The translations under genes were made by a program, and so were the position numbers. Below, piece by piece: positions 18,133-25,565 of a stretch of DNA of 64,000 nucleotides (position 1 is the first letter of the stretch; every line of letters starts with the position of its first letter). Under the pieces are notes generated by a model. It searched no databases and was not told where the DNA came from. It saw only the letters and a program-made list of their open reading frames with translations. Location of the stretch: the NCBI RefSeq assembly GCF_045290345.1, contig NZ_CP155447.1, forward strand, positions 5,270,001 to 5,334,000, given 5' to 3'. Source of the stretch: Singulisphaera sp045290345. Lineage in GTDB: Bacteria; Planctomycetota; Planctomycetia; Isosphaerales; Isosphaeraceae.

Positions 18133-19449
18133 TCAGAGTAAGTGGCGGGCTTTGATCTGAAGGTATTGATTGATCAAAGGGGCCGTCAACTCGTTAGGGA
18201 AGAGGTCGAGTGTCATGACGCCACGGGTTCTCAGCGAAGAGAGTGCACGCTCTCGCCAGTTGAGCAAGGCGGCCGCGGCGGCTCCTTGGTAGAGGCCGAT
18301 TCCCTGGTTCGGGGCATTATCGGCGAGCGCAAAGATGTCGTGGTCGCGAAGAAAGACACCCAGCGGCAGATGACGCCCCACAACGTTGGCGAGATGATCG
18401 CCAATGATCTGCGCATTCACATCGTCGAAGAGGTTCGACATCAGGACGACGAGTGATCGCTTGCGACAACGCTTCTCGAGTTCGACGAACACGCGGTCGT
18501 ACCGGGACTCAACCAACTCGGGAAAAATGTTGTGCACACTGTGAACCAGCCGCTTGACTCGCTTGGCCCCTCCGTTCGGGGGAACATACGCGAGCACGCG
18601 GTCGGAGAACGCGAGCAAGCCCACCTGGTCTCCCCGGATCAGGGCGATATGCGCCAACATGAGCATTGAGTTCAGCGCGTGATCCAGTGGGGAGAGCCCC
18701 TGCCCCGTATCGCCGGCCATCATCCGCCCGCAGTCAATGAGAAAGATCAGGCGCTGGCTCTGATTGACCTGGTGGGCGCGTACCGTGAGCTTGCGCCGCC
18801 GCGCGGTGGCCCGCCAGTCCATATGCCTCGGCTCATCCCCCTCGGTGTAATCGCGAAGTCGCTCGAATTCGTTGTCGGTCCCCAGCCGTCGAGTGCGGCG
18901 CACGCCCATCGTGCTGAGCTTATCGCGACGGGCAAGCACGGTGTAGCGACCGATCTGACGAATATCGGGATAGACTCGAACGACGGTCTCCACGGGCCAG
19001 GAGACAGCGCGTTGCCAGAACCCGAGCCGGCTCGAGACCAAGGCATCGACGCGTTGAAATAAATAGGTCCCTCTTCGCTTGGGGATGATCGTATATAGAA
19101 TCGTGGCCTGCCCGCGAGCCGGGACGCTCACGGCGAAGTCGGCCGGCTCGGCGCTGAAGAATTCAGGCACATCATCGCGGGCTCGAAAGATCCGACCCAG
19201 CCGACCGAGGTTCATCAGGTTCAGCTCAACCTGCTGCGCCTCGCCCAGCGAACTGACCGTCCCACAGCGTCGTTCGGCACGGAACGCCCCGGCACCAATC
19301 AGCGTGGCCAGGTCGATCACTGCGACGAGGCCAACGACGAGATCGAGCGCAAGGACCGCCGGCCCGAGGGTGTCGGAGACGAACAACCCAAGAGAAAGCA
19401 GTGCGGGCAACAGGAGAGCAAAGGCCAGCGCGCGACCGGGCCAGATCAT
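18133..19449 (-). CDS. DUF58 domain protein
   Basis: A 438-residue protein with two N-terminal membrane helices (about 8-50) and a C-terminal DUF58/VWA-like domain. The DUF58 signature segment with TDNEFERLRDYTEGDEPRHMDWRATAR-type spacing lies near residues 195-220, and the VWA-like part begins LIFLIDCGRMM (MIDAS-like Asp). DUF58 proteins are encoded with MoxR ATPases and are thought to be their effectors. Its ATG overlaps the moxR stop by 4 bases. It is the last gene of the seven-gene operon 18133-25008. Confidence 0.88.
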   Translation of the reverse strand: MIWPGRALAFALLLPALLSLGLFVSDTLGPAVLALDLVVGLVAVIDLATLIGAGAFRAERRCGTVSSLGEAQQVELNLMNLGRLGRIFRARDDVPEFFSAEPADFAVSVPARGQATILYTIIPKRRGTYLFQRVDALVSSRLGFWQRAVSWPVETVVRVYPDIRQIGRYTVLARRDKLSTMGVRRTRRLGTDNEFERLRDYTEGDEPRHMDWRATARRRKLTVRAHQVNQSQRLIFLIDCGRMMAGDTGQGLSPLDHALNSMLMLAHIALIRGDQVGLLAFSDRVLAYVPPNGGAKRVKRLVHSVHNIFPELVESRYDRVFVELEKRCRKRSLVVLMSNLFDDVNAQIIGDHLANVVGRHLPLGVFLRDHDIFALADNAPNQGIGLYQGAAAAALLNWRERALSSLRTRGVMTLDLFPNELTAPLINQYLQIKARHLL

Positions 19450-20507
19450 CGGAGAGGGACCTCCACCGAGCGGATCAGTTCGGTGAGCAACTCGTCCGCG
19501 CCCTGGCCCTCGACTTCGGCCTCGGGAGTCAGCATCACCCGATGCCTGAGCGCGGGCAGGATCACCTCCTGAACGTCGTCAGGAAGGGCAAAGTCTCGTC
19601 CTTCGAGCGCCGCGATCGCACGAGCGCCGCGGAGGATCGCAACACCGGCCCTCGGCGACGCGCCGAGGGCGAACGTCGGCCACTCGCGTGTTTTTCGGAC
19701 CAGCGAGGCGATGTAACTGAGGACGCGTTCATCGACGAGGACCGCTGCGCAGTGTTGCTGCATCGCGAGGATCTCGGCGGGTCCGGTCACCGTTTCGAGG
19801 TCCTGGCTCAGCGCCACGTCGGGTCCGAGACCACGCGTGTGCAATCGGAGGATGTTCGTTTCCTCATCCATGTTCGGGTACTCGGCGACGAGCTTGAACA
19901 GAAAGCGGTCGAGTTGGGCTTCGGGAAGGTTATACGTCCCTTCCGACTCGATCGGGTTTTGCGTCGCCATGACGAGGAACGGTGGTTCGATCGCGTGCGC
20001 AACGCCATCAATTGTGACGCGAGTCTCCTGCATGATTTCCAGAAGCGCCGAGTGGGTTTTCGCCGGCGCGCGATTGATCTCGTCCGCCAGCAGCAACTGG
20101 GTGAAGACGGGGCCGGGACGAAACCGGAAATCGTGGATCCGCTCGTCATAGACGGGAGAGCCGGTCACGTCGGAAGGCATCAGGTCCGGAGTAAACTGGA
20201 TCCGGTTGAACGCACATCCGAGGACCCGTCCCAGCGCACGCACCAATAGAGTCTTGCCAAGGCCGGGAACGCTCTCGATCAGGACGTGCCCCTCGGCCAG
20301 GAGCGCCGTGACGACCCCGCGAACGAGCGTATCCTGACCGATGAAGACCTTGTTGATCTCAGACCCGATCCGCCTCGACCACGCCGCCACAGGGCCGGCG
20401 TCGGGCTTGGACGTCAGCTCCGATTCCGGCGGGTCAAAGGGGGCCGAGGACGTCAGTTCCTCAGGGTATCGGATCTCGGACTCGGTGGGAGAATCAAAGT
20501 CATTCAT
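19446..20507 (-). CDS. moxR: MoxR-family AAA+ ATPase
   Basis: A 353-residue AAA_3-type ATPase. Walker A is PGLGKT (81-86), Walker B is LLADEINRAPAK, and sensor-type segments follow (MATQNPIESEGTYNLPEAQ). The first 40 residues are an acidic, Pro-rich tail not shared with core MoxR. The start at 20507 overlaps the end of the DUF4350 gene by 8 bases. MoxR ATPases act as chaperones in the assembly of metal-containing or membrane complexes; with DUF58 and the VWA-like fold next door this is the core of the operon. Its client is unknown. Confidence 0.92.
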   Translation of the reverse strand: MNDFDSPTESEIRYPEELTSSAPFDPPESELTSKPDAGPVAAWSRRIGSEINKVFIGQDTLVRGVVTALLAEGHVLIESVPGLGKTLLVRALGRVLGCAFNRIQFTPDLMPSDVTGSPVYDERIHDFRFRPGPVFTQLLLADEINRAPAKTHSALLEIMQETRVTIDGVAHAIEPPFLVMATQNPIESEGTYNLPEAQLDRFLFKLVAEYPNMDEETNILRLHTRGLGPDVALSQDLETVTGPAEILAMQQHCAAVLVDERVLSYIASLVRKTREWPTFALGASPRAGVAILRGARAIAALEGRDFALPDDVQEVILPALRHRVMLTPEAEVEGQGADELLTELIRSVEVPLR

Positions 20508-21693
20508 GCGTGAGTGACCCGGGTTGAAGTGGTTTCTCGGTCGAGTCGACCGACGCAGGAGGCAAGGGCGAAGCCGGGATTGGTCCGACCCGCGTCTGGT
20601 TCGAGGGATAGCGCCAGCGACGATATGTTTCCAGCAAGGCCCGCGCATCGGACACTTGCCCGGTTCGGGCTAACAGCGAGCCGATCGCTTCGGGATGGGC
20701 GACCGGTCGGTCTTCACCGGAGGACGGTTCCGGCCGGGGCCGTCCCAGCCGAGGCGCACGCGCCAGGCAGGCCGCCAGCCCGAGGATCAAGAGCTGAGCC
20801 ACCACCCAGCCGAACGGCCGGATCTTCAGGAGCGAGAAGACTGACGGCGAAGTCGGGGCGTCATTGAGAAGATATCGGCCCTCGACAAACGCTACGTTGA
20901 GCGGCTCTTCACCCACCCATTGCACGGTGTACATCGCCAAGGGGCGACGCGCCGGGTTGAGCAACGCTCCATTCAAGAGAAACGAACCATTGGCTGCGAC
21001 CAGGACACGACTGTCATTGAACAAGGTCCAATCAATCACGAGGGGTTTCCCATCCCCTTCGAGCAAGACGGTTTCCGCCTCGACCTTAAGCGTCTCGTGC
21101 CGCGGCAACTTCGCCTTGACCGGGTCAATACCGAGGCTCCAGAAACCATCGAGCGTCTTGCAGGTCGTCGGATCTTGAGACGTGGAAACGGCGAACCATT
21201 CCTCCGGCCGAGCGATTTCCTTGGGCCTGGTCTCCTCCTTCGTGCCCTGCTGCGCGGCCTCCTTTTGCAGTTTCTCGGCAAACGCCCGGAAAGCCTGATC
21301 CCCCCCCTTGGGAACCTGGTCGAGAGCTTCCTGCCTGTACTCAGCCAGCGCGTCGTAGTCGCGCGCCACGTAGATCATCTGCCGCTCACCGATCTGGCTC
21401 AACCACTGGAAAAACCAATCGCCTTCCTTTTTCTCGGGCGGCCCCGGGTAGGGGGCGATCCTGACGATCACATCGGCCCATTCGGCCAATTCATCGGAGA
21501 GCCGGACGGCGGTCCGAACCGAATGCCCTTGAGCTTTGAAAAGTTGGACCAGGGTTCCCGTTCCGTTGATACTTTTATCACGGGCCCGTCCATAAGTCGT
21601 ATCCACATCTCGAGTCCCGCATCCGGAAACGGTGAGGACCGCAACCGTCAGGAGGAGCGTCGATCTCGTCCCTACCCAGGACCGCCTGTTCAT
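20500..21693 (-). CDS. DUF4350 lipoprotein
   Basis: A 397-residue protein with a lipoprotein signal: Arg-rich start, hydrophobic stretch and lipobox SGC at Cys25. The exported middle domain (about 35-300) fits the DUF4350 pattern (NGTGTLVQLFKAQGHSV and WADVIVRIAP near the start). One membrane helix lies near residue 310-328 (PFGWVVAQLLILGLAACLA), with a cytosolic Pro-rich tail afterwards. DUF4350 proteins regularly sit in MoxR/DUF58 operons. Its start overlaps the DUF4129 gene stop by 4 bases. Confidence 0.8.
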   Translation of the reverse strand: MNRRSWVGTRSTLLLTVAVLTVSGCGTRDVDTTYGRARDKSINGTGTLVQLFKAQGHSVRTAVRLSDELAEWADVIVRIAPYPGPPEKKEGDWFFQWLSQIGERQMIYVARDYDALAEYRQEALDQVPKGGDQAFRAFAEKLQKEAAQQGTKEETRPKEIARPEEWFAVSTSQDPTTCKTLDGFWSLGIDPVKAKLPRHETLKVEAETVLLEGDGKPLVIDWTLFNDSRVLVAANGSFLLNGALLNPARRPLAMYTVQWVGEEPLNVAFVEGRYLLNDAPTSPSVFSLLKIRPFGWVVAQLLILGLAACLARAPRLGRPRPEPSSGEDRPVAHPEAIGSLLARTGQVSDARALLETYRRWRYPSNQTRVGPIPASPLPPASVDSTEKPLQPGSLTHE

Positions 21694-22430
21694 GAGCCCG
21701 GTCCCGCGGCAACGAGCCGCTCAAAGTCTTCGGCCATGGTCCAGACCCCGTTGAAGGCCTCGGCCGACGGGCTCTGATGACCGTAGTAGACCAACTCGAA
21801 TTGGCGGAGCGTTGCGTCGACCGGCTCCCGATAGCGGGGATCGTCGATCGCACGGACAAGTTGCCGACCCGTCCGCCCGGGTCTGAGACGGACCACTCGG
21901 AGGCGATGAAGCGTCAGAAGTTGATGAGCGAACAGGCAGACGATCGCGTGCTCGTAGTCCCCACTCTCGCGCCAGCGAACCGCCTCGGCCCAGGGATCGT
22001 CCGTCTCCGGGCGAACGCCGGCGGGTAGGCCCTCGATCCGACCGGCCTTTGCGACCGAGATCCGACCAGGCTCAGTATCGCCCTCACTCGGCCGATACCG
22101 GCGCCAAAGCTCCGCGAGAACGACAAGTAGAACTGAGAATGCCAGGATGGCCATCCCGATGATCAGAAGTTCGCCAATTGGGAGGCTCCCGAACCGGAGT
22201 CGGCCGAGCTTGCCGAGCCAGCCGAACCAGCGCTCGAACCAGTCTGAGGAGGGTGACCGCGGCGGCCAGAGCGGTATGACCGTATCGGTTATTGCGTTGT
22301 ACCAGGGATATCCACCTCGCGCCAGTGCGGCGCGCACCGCCAGATCAGGTTCGGTGCCCGGCTCCGAAGCCGGATCTGAATCCACGGCGCCGGTGACTCC
22401 AAGAATGAGCCAGAACGTCAGGCTCACCAT
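21690..22430 (-). CDS. DUF4129 membrane protein
   Basis: A 246-residue protein from the ATG at 22430, which begins a signal/anchor helix (MVSLTFWLILGVTGA). A second transmembrane helix lies at about residues 88-108. The C-terminal cytosolic DUF4129 domain has the family end pattern FELVYYGHQSPSAEAFNGVW. DUF4129 domains are recurrent in MoxR/transglutaminase operons. The start overlaps the previous gene's stop region by 7 bases. The longer open frame to 22487 is rejected because it would run into the upstream gene without a ribosome site. Confidence 0.78.
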   Translation of the reverse strand: MVSLTFWLILGVTGAVDSDPASEPGTEPDLAVRAALARGGYPWYNAITDTVIPLWPPRSPSSDWFERWFGWLGKLGRLRFGSLPIGELLIIGMAILAFSVLLVVLAELWRRYRPSEGDTEPGRISVAKAGRIEGLPAGVRPETDDPWAEAVRWRESGDYEHAIVCLFAHQLLTLHRLRVVRLRPGRTGRQLVRAIDDPRYREPVDATLRQFELVYYGHQSPSAEAFNGVWTMAEDFERLVAAGPGS

Positions 22431-23203
22431 CGTTTCGCATCCTCCAAGATGCGTCCCACCGAACGGAGACGGAGTTCCACTTCCCAACCTTCCAGTCGGA
22501 TCCGCTGATCGATGTAGTTGAAGAATCGGGCAATGCCGAAGAATTCGATCGCCACCCAGATCGCCAGGTGAAACCGCGGCCCGACCAGGTCGTTCCAGGT
22601 CGGTTCCCAGGTCAGTTCACTGCTGAAGAGGGCCTGCATCAACGCCCCGGACCCCGCCCAGAAGGCAAGCACGAACAGGGTCCCGAAGAAGAACTGGGCC
22701 AGCGACTGGCCGAGTAATTCGCCGCCCCGCGGTTCGCAGAGCACCGTACTGCGCCGAAGGACATTCCGCCATCGTCCGCGTTCGAGCAGGATCACCTCGT
22801 TCAAGAAGCTCAACCGGAGGGGAATGAACAGCGCGAGGGCAAAGGTGATCAGCAGAAGTCCACGGAGCATGAACTGGAGGAGGAACATCAAGGCAAAGGA
22901 CTGCATCATCGTTTTGACGATACGCCTGACTGAGGGAGGTTCCCCGAACATCAGACCGCCCAGCACGATCGTCAGCGGAGCGGTGGCCCAGGGAATCTCG
23001 AGCAGAAGCAAGAACAGGTAGACGATCGCGGGAAGGTTGTGCTCCTGGGTGAGCCAGGCGTTGAGGATCGCGAACGGAACCGCCCCCGCGATCGCGGCCA
23101 GCCCGACCGTGAGCGGCCGGCGCCGGAGCACGACCAGGGCCAGGTCGAGGATCTCGAGAAACGAGCGTTCCCGGATTTGTACCAAGGTCTGATCGTAGGC
23201 CAA
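22424..23203 (-). CDS. Polytopic membrane protein of the MoxR operon
   Basis: A 259-residue protein with about five to six predicted membrane helices (starting RPLTVGLAAIAGAVPFAIL) and a soluble C-terminus. The late motif NYIDQRIRLEGWEVELRLR resembles the ends of glycerophosphodiesterase membrane-domain-like (GDPDase/DUF4013-like) proteins that often sit with DUF4129. I do not recognise an enzymatic motif. It is 9 bases downstream of the SpoIIM-like gene and overlaps DUF4129 by 7 bases. Confidence 0.7.
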   Translation of the reverse strand: MAYDQTLVQIRERSFLEILDLALVVLRRRPLTVGLAAIAGAVPFAILNAWLTQEHNLPAIVYLFLLLLEIPWATAPLTIVLGGLMFGEPPSVRRIVKTMMQSFALMFLLQFMLRGLLLITFALALFIPLRLSFLNEVILLERGRWRNVLRRSTVLCEPRGGELLGQSLAQFFFGTLFVLAFWAGSGALMQALFSSELTWEPTWNDLVGPRFHLAIWVAIEFFGIARFFNYIDQRIRLEGWEVELRLRSVGRILEDAKRW

Positions 23204-23212
23204 CCTTCCCCC

Positions 23213-24199
23213 CTACCGTGACTCGGGTTTCGCGACAGGACTTCGCCCCCCTAGGGCGAGATAGGCGGCGAGCAGGCCCGCCGAGATCAAGGCGATCGAC
23301 GCCTTGGCGGAATAGGGAAGAGCCGACGCCGAGACATAACCCTCGAGAAAAGCCGCCAGCAGGAAGAGGACGACCGCCACCCCCACCGTGGGAAGCGCAC
23401 GCCGAGCCTCGCGACGCAACGAGCCAAGCCGGGTCTGCCCCTGCGTATCGATCAGACCAAAGCCGAGCCGAAGCCCCGCCGCCCCGGAGAAGACGATCGC
23501 CATCAACTCGAACGGCGCGTGCGCTGTCACGAACGTATAAAAATTCGAGGCGCTGGGGGTGGTCGCCATGTGGCCGAAGATCGTACCGAGAATGGCCCCG
23601 TTCGAGACCAGCTCGTACAGGCTTCCCAGGCCAAACAAGAGGCCATACGCGAAACACTGGAGGCCAATCGTGGTGTTATGCTGAATATAATATCCAGCCA
23701 TCATCGTATCGTTGCGGCTGAGCCCATCTTTTCGATCGGCCCCCATCGGTTCAGCATACGACTGCTCCATCATCTCAATCATCGGCTCGCCGACCAACGT
23801 CAAGGCAAAGCCAGGACGCCCGGCCCCCAGGAGCGCGCAGAGCAGAAAGCTTCCGAAGAAAACGAGTGCCGCAATCCGAAGTGCCGGATCGGTGCGGAGC
23901 TGGCGCGGAGCCGTTCCGAACAGGGCGTCGGCCCAGTCGACAAATCGAAACCCTTGCGCCCGATAGACCGCGTTGTGCGCTCGTCCGACCAGGGCGTGAA
24001 GATAGGCCACCATATCGCGGGGCAAATCGTGCGTTTCCGCCAGCATCAGGTCGGTGCACGCGGCACGGTAGAGTTCTCCCAGCCGGACAATCTGCGCGGC
24101 GCGGGCGGCAGGAGGCTGTCGGCGGGTGAGGCCGTCGAGCAGAGTATCCAACTCCCGCCACGAGGCCTCACGCTGAGCCAAACGATCAGCGACCCGCAT
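23213..24199 (-). CDS. SpoIIM-family (stage II sporulation protein M-like) membrane protein
   Basis: A 328-residue protein. The cytosolic N-terminal region is followed by membrane helices, with the SpoIIM-type core segment FAYGLLFGLGSLYELVSNG and HAPFELMAIVFSGAAGLRLG. In endospore formers SpoIIM works with SpoIID/SpoIIP in engulfment, but this wider family is common in non-sporulating bacteria, next to RDD and MoxR genes as here. The ATG at 24199 is chosen; a GTG at 24205 would overlap the RDD stop (GTGA). Confidence 0.85.
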   Translation of the reverse strand: MRVADRLAQREASWRELDTLLDGLTRRQPPAARAAQIVRLGELYRAACTDLMLAETHDLPRDMVAYLHALVGRAHNAVYRAQGFRFVDWADALFGTAPRQLRTDPALRIAALVFFGSFLLCALLGAGRPGFALTLVGEPMIEMMEQSYAEPMGADRKDGLSRNDTMMAGYYIQHNTTIGLQCFAYGLLFGLGSLYELVSNGAILGTIFGHMATTPSASNFYTFVTAHAPFELMAIVFSGAAGLRLGFGLIDTQGQTRLGSLRREARRALPTVGVAVVLFLLAAFLEGYVSASALPYSAKASIALISAGLLAAYLALGGRSPVAKPESR

Positions 24200-24201
24200 C
24201 G

Positions 24202-25008
24202 TCACTCTCCCACGAACACGCGATGATAGAAGGCGCAGACGACGACATCGGCCGGAACGTTCTCGGGCAACCCGTACCGAACGCTGAGCGGCCGCGCCAG
24301 ATGTTGGGCCATCTCTTCGCGCCGGGCTCGAGGCAAACGCGCGCGATGATTGACGTAGTCCGAGAGTGCTCTGGCCAACTCCGGCCCGGCCTCGACACGC
24401 AGAGGGAGCCAGGGCAACAGCGCGGTCACCGCCGGCTCCTCGACACGCACCAGGCCGACCCGCGATCGACGCTGCTCGACCACCACCATGGTTCCGGCGG
24501 CCAGGTCACCCAGGCGCTGGAACTTCCGGGTCAGGAGCATGCTCGTCAGTCCCGTCAGGAGCAGCAGGCTCGTCAGGTCGGGTCGAATGAGGTAAGGGAC
24601 CGTGCCGTCGAGCGAGCCCACCAGGTTGCGGAGAACCGCCTGAGCCCCGGAGATGGGTACGCCACGTTCCGAGACCACGCGCAGTCTGAGCATCCGCTTG
24701 CCCAGGGTCTGGCCATTGAAAACGGCTTCACAAAAACCGCGGTATCCCCACATCAACACAAAGTAGGCCACCAAGATCGGGCCGATCCCCGACTTCGATC
24801 CGAGTGACAGGACGAGGAGTGTTAGTGCGATGAGGACGACCGCGGCGAGTACCAGGATGAGGTCGATGAGATACGCGACGTACCGGCGAAATGGCCCCGC
24901 CAGCGGGTACTGGAAAACGATCCGTTCCGGCGTCACTAGCCGGACCGTCGTGTCCAAGGGAGCTTCGGACCGTTTGAGAGAGGCCGTAGCCATCGGAAGC
25001 GCGCCCAT
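24202..25008 (-). CDS. RDD-domain membrane protein
   Basis: About 268 residues. The RDD-family pattern is clear: Arg in FRRYVAYLIDLILVL with the paired Asp-containing helix, a second helix pair, and the GQTLGKRMLRLRVV segment. It ends in a soluble C-terminal domain of about 100 residues. ATGs at 25008 and 24993 are both possible, neither with a strong site. As the first gene of the seven-gene operon it is the likely promoter-proximal member; the promoter should lie in 25009-25240, a region shared with a divergent small gene. Confidence 0.85.
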   Translation of the reverse strand: MGALPMATASLKRSEAPLDTTVRLVTPERIVFQYPLAGPFRRYVAYLIDLILVLAAVVLIALTLLVLSLGSKSGIGPILVAYFVLMWGYRGFCEAVFNGQTLGKRMLRLRVVSERGVPISGAQAVLRNLVGSLDGTVPYLIRPDLTSLLLLTGLTSMLLTRKFQRLGDLAAGTMVVVEQRRSRVGLVRVEEPAVTALLPWLPLRVEAGPELARALSDYVNHRARLPRARREEMAQHLARPLSVRYGLPENVPADVVVCAFYHRVFVGE

Positions 25009-25246
25009 TTGAAGTCCAAAGGGCCACACACTCCACGGCACCGGCCCGGCTGCATCAAGGTCTTGAGAAATGCTACCCAAGCCACTGTGGTTCCGCAACG
25101 ACTTGCTCACTCTTCGCGCGAGAGTGCATTCGACGTTGCACGCAACGCTCGTGACGAGGTATGACTTGCGTCGGCCCGAGCTAGGCCACAGGCTGACACT
25201 GGGCACTGATCCAGACGGTCAAAACGTACTTGCGAGGACCACTCTC

Positions 25247-25531
25247 ATGGAATGCATTGCCGTGATCGCCTGCTCCGCAGGCTTGATCTTCGCAAGGCTC
25301 GCGATGGCGCAGGACCTGAACCCGTTCTTGTGGGGTTTCCTGGGCGTCGCTGTCTACACCGCGGCACCGGGCTACATGATCTGGAGAGGGGCGGGCTGGA
25401 TGGACGCGGCCTGGGTCTGGCTCAGCTCGTTCGTGGGGCTCTTTCTTCTCTTTATCGCTCAGTCCGTCGCCGCAGCGATCAAGCGGCAACGCAGTCGCGC
25501 GCCGGTCAAGAAGCGTCGGACCGGGCGTTGA
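25247..25531 (+). CDS. Small membrane protein
   Basis: A 94-residue protein from the ATG at 25247, which has a GAGG site 8 bases upstream; the longer frame from 25070 lacks one. Three hydrophobic stretches are visible (start to ALIF-like, PFLWGFLGVAVYTAA, and VWLSSFVGLFLLFIAQSVAAA), with a strongly basic tail ending RAPVKKRRTGR. I do not recognise the family. It is divergent from the RDD operon. Confidence 0.55.
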   Translation: MECIAVIACSAGLIFARLAMAQDLNPFLWGFLGVAVYTAAPGYMIWRGAGWMDAAWVWLSSFVGLFLLFIAQSVAAAIKRQRSRAPVKKRRTGR

Positions 25532-25565
25532 TCTCGATGACTGCTGATTCGTAAGGTGCGTCGGC

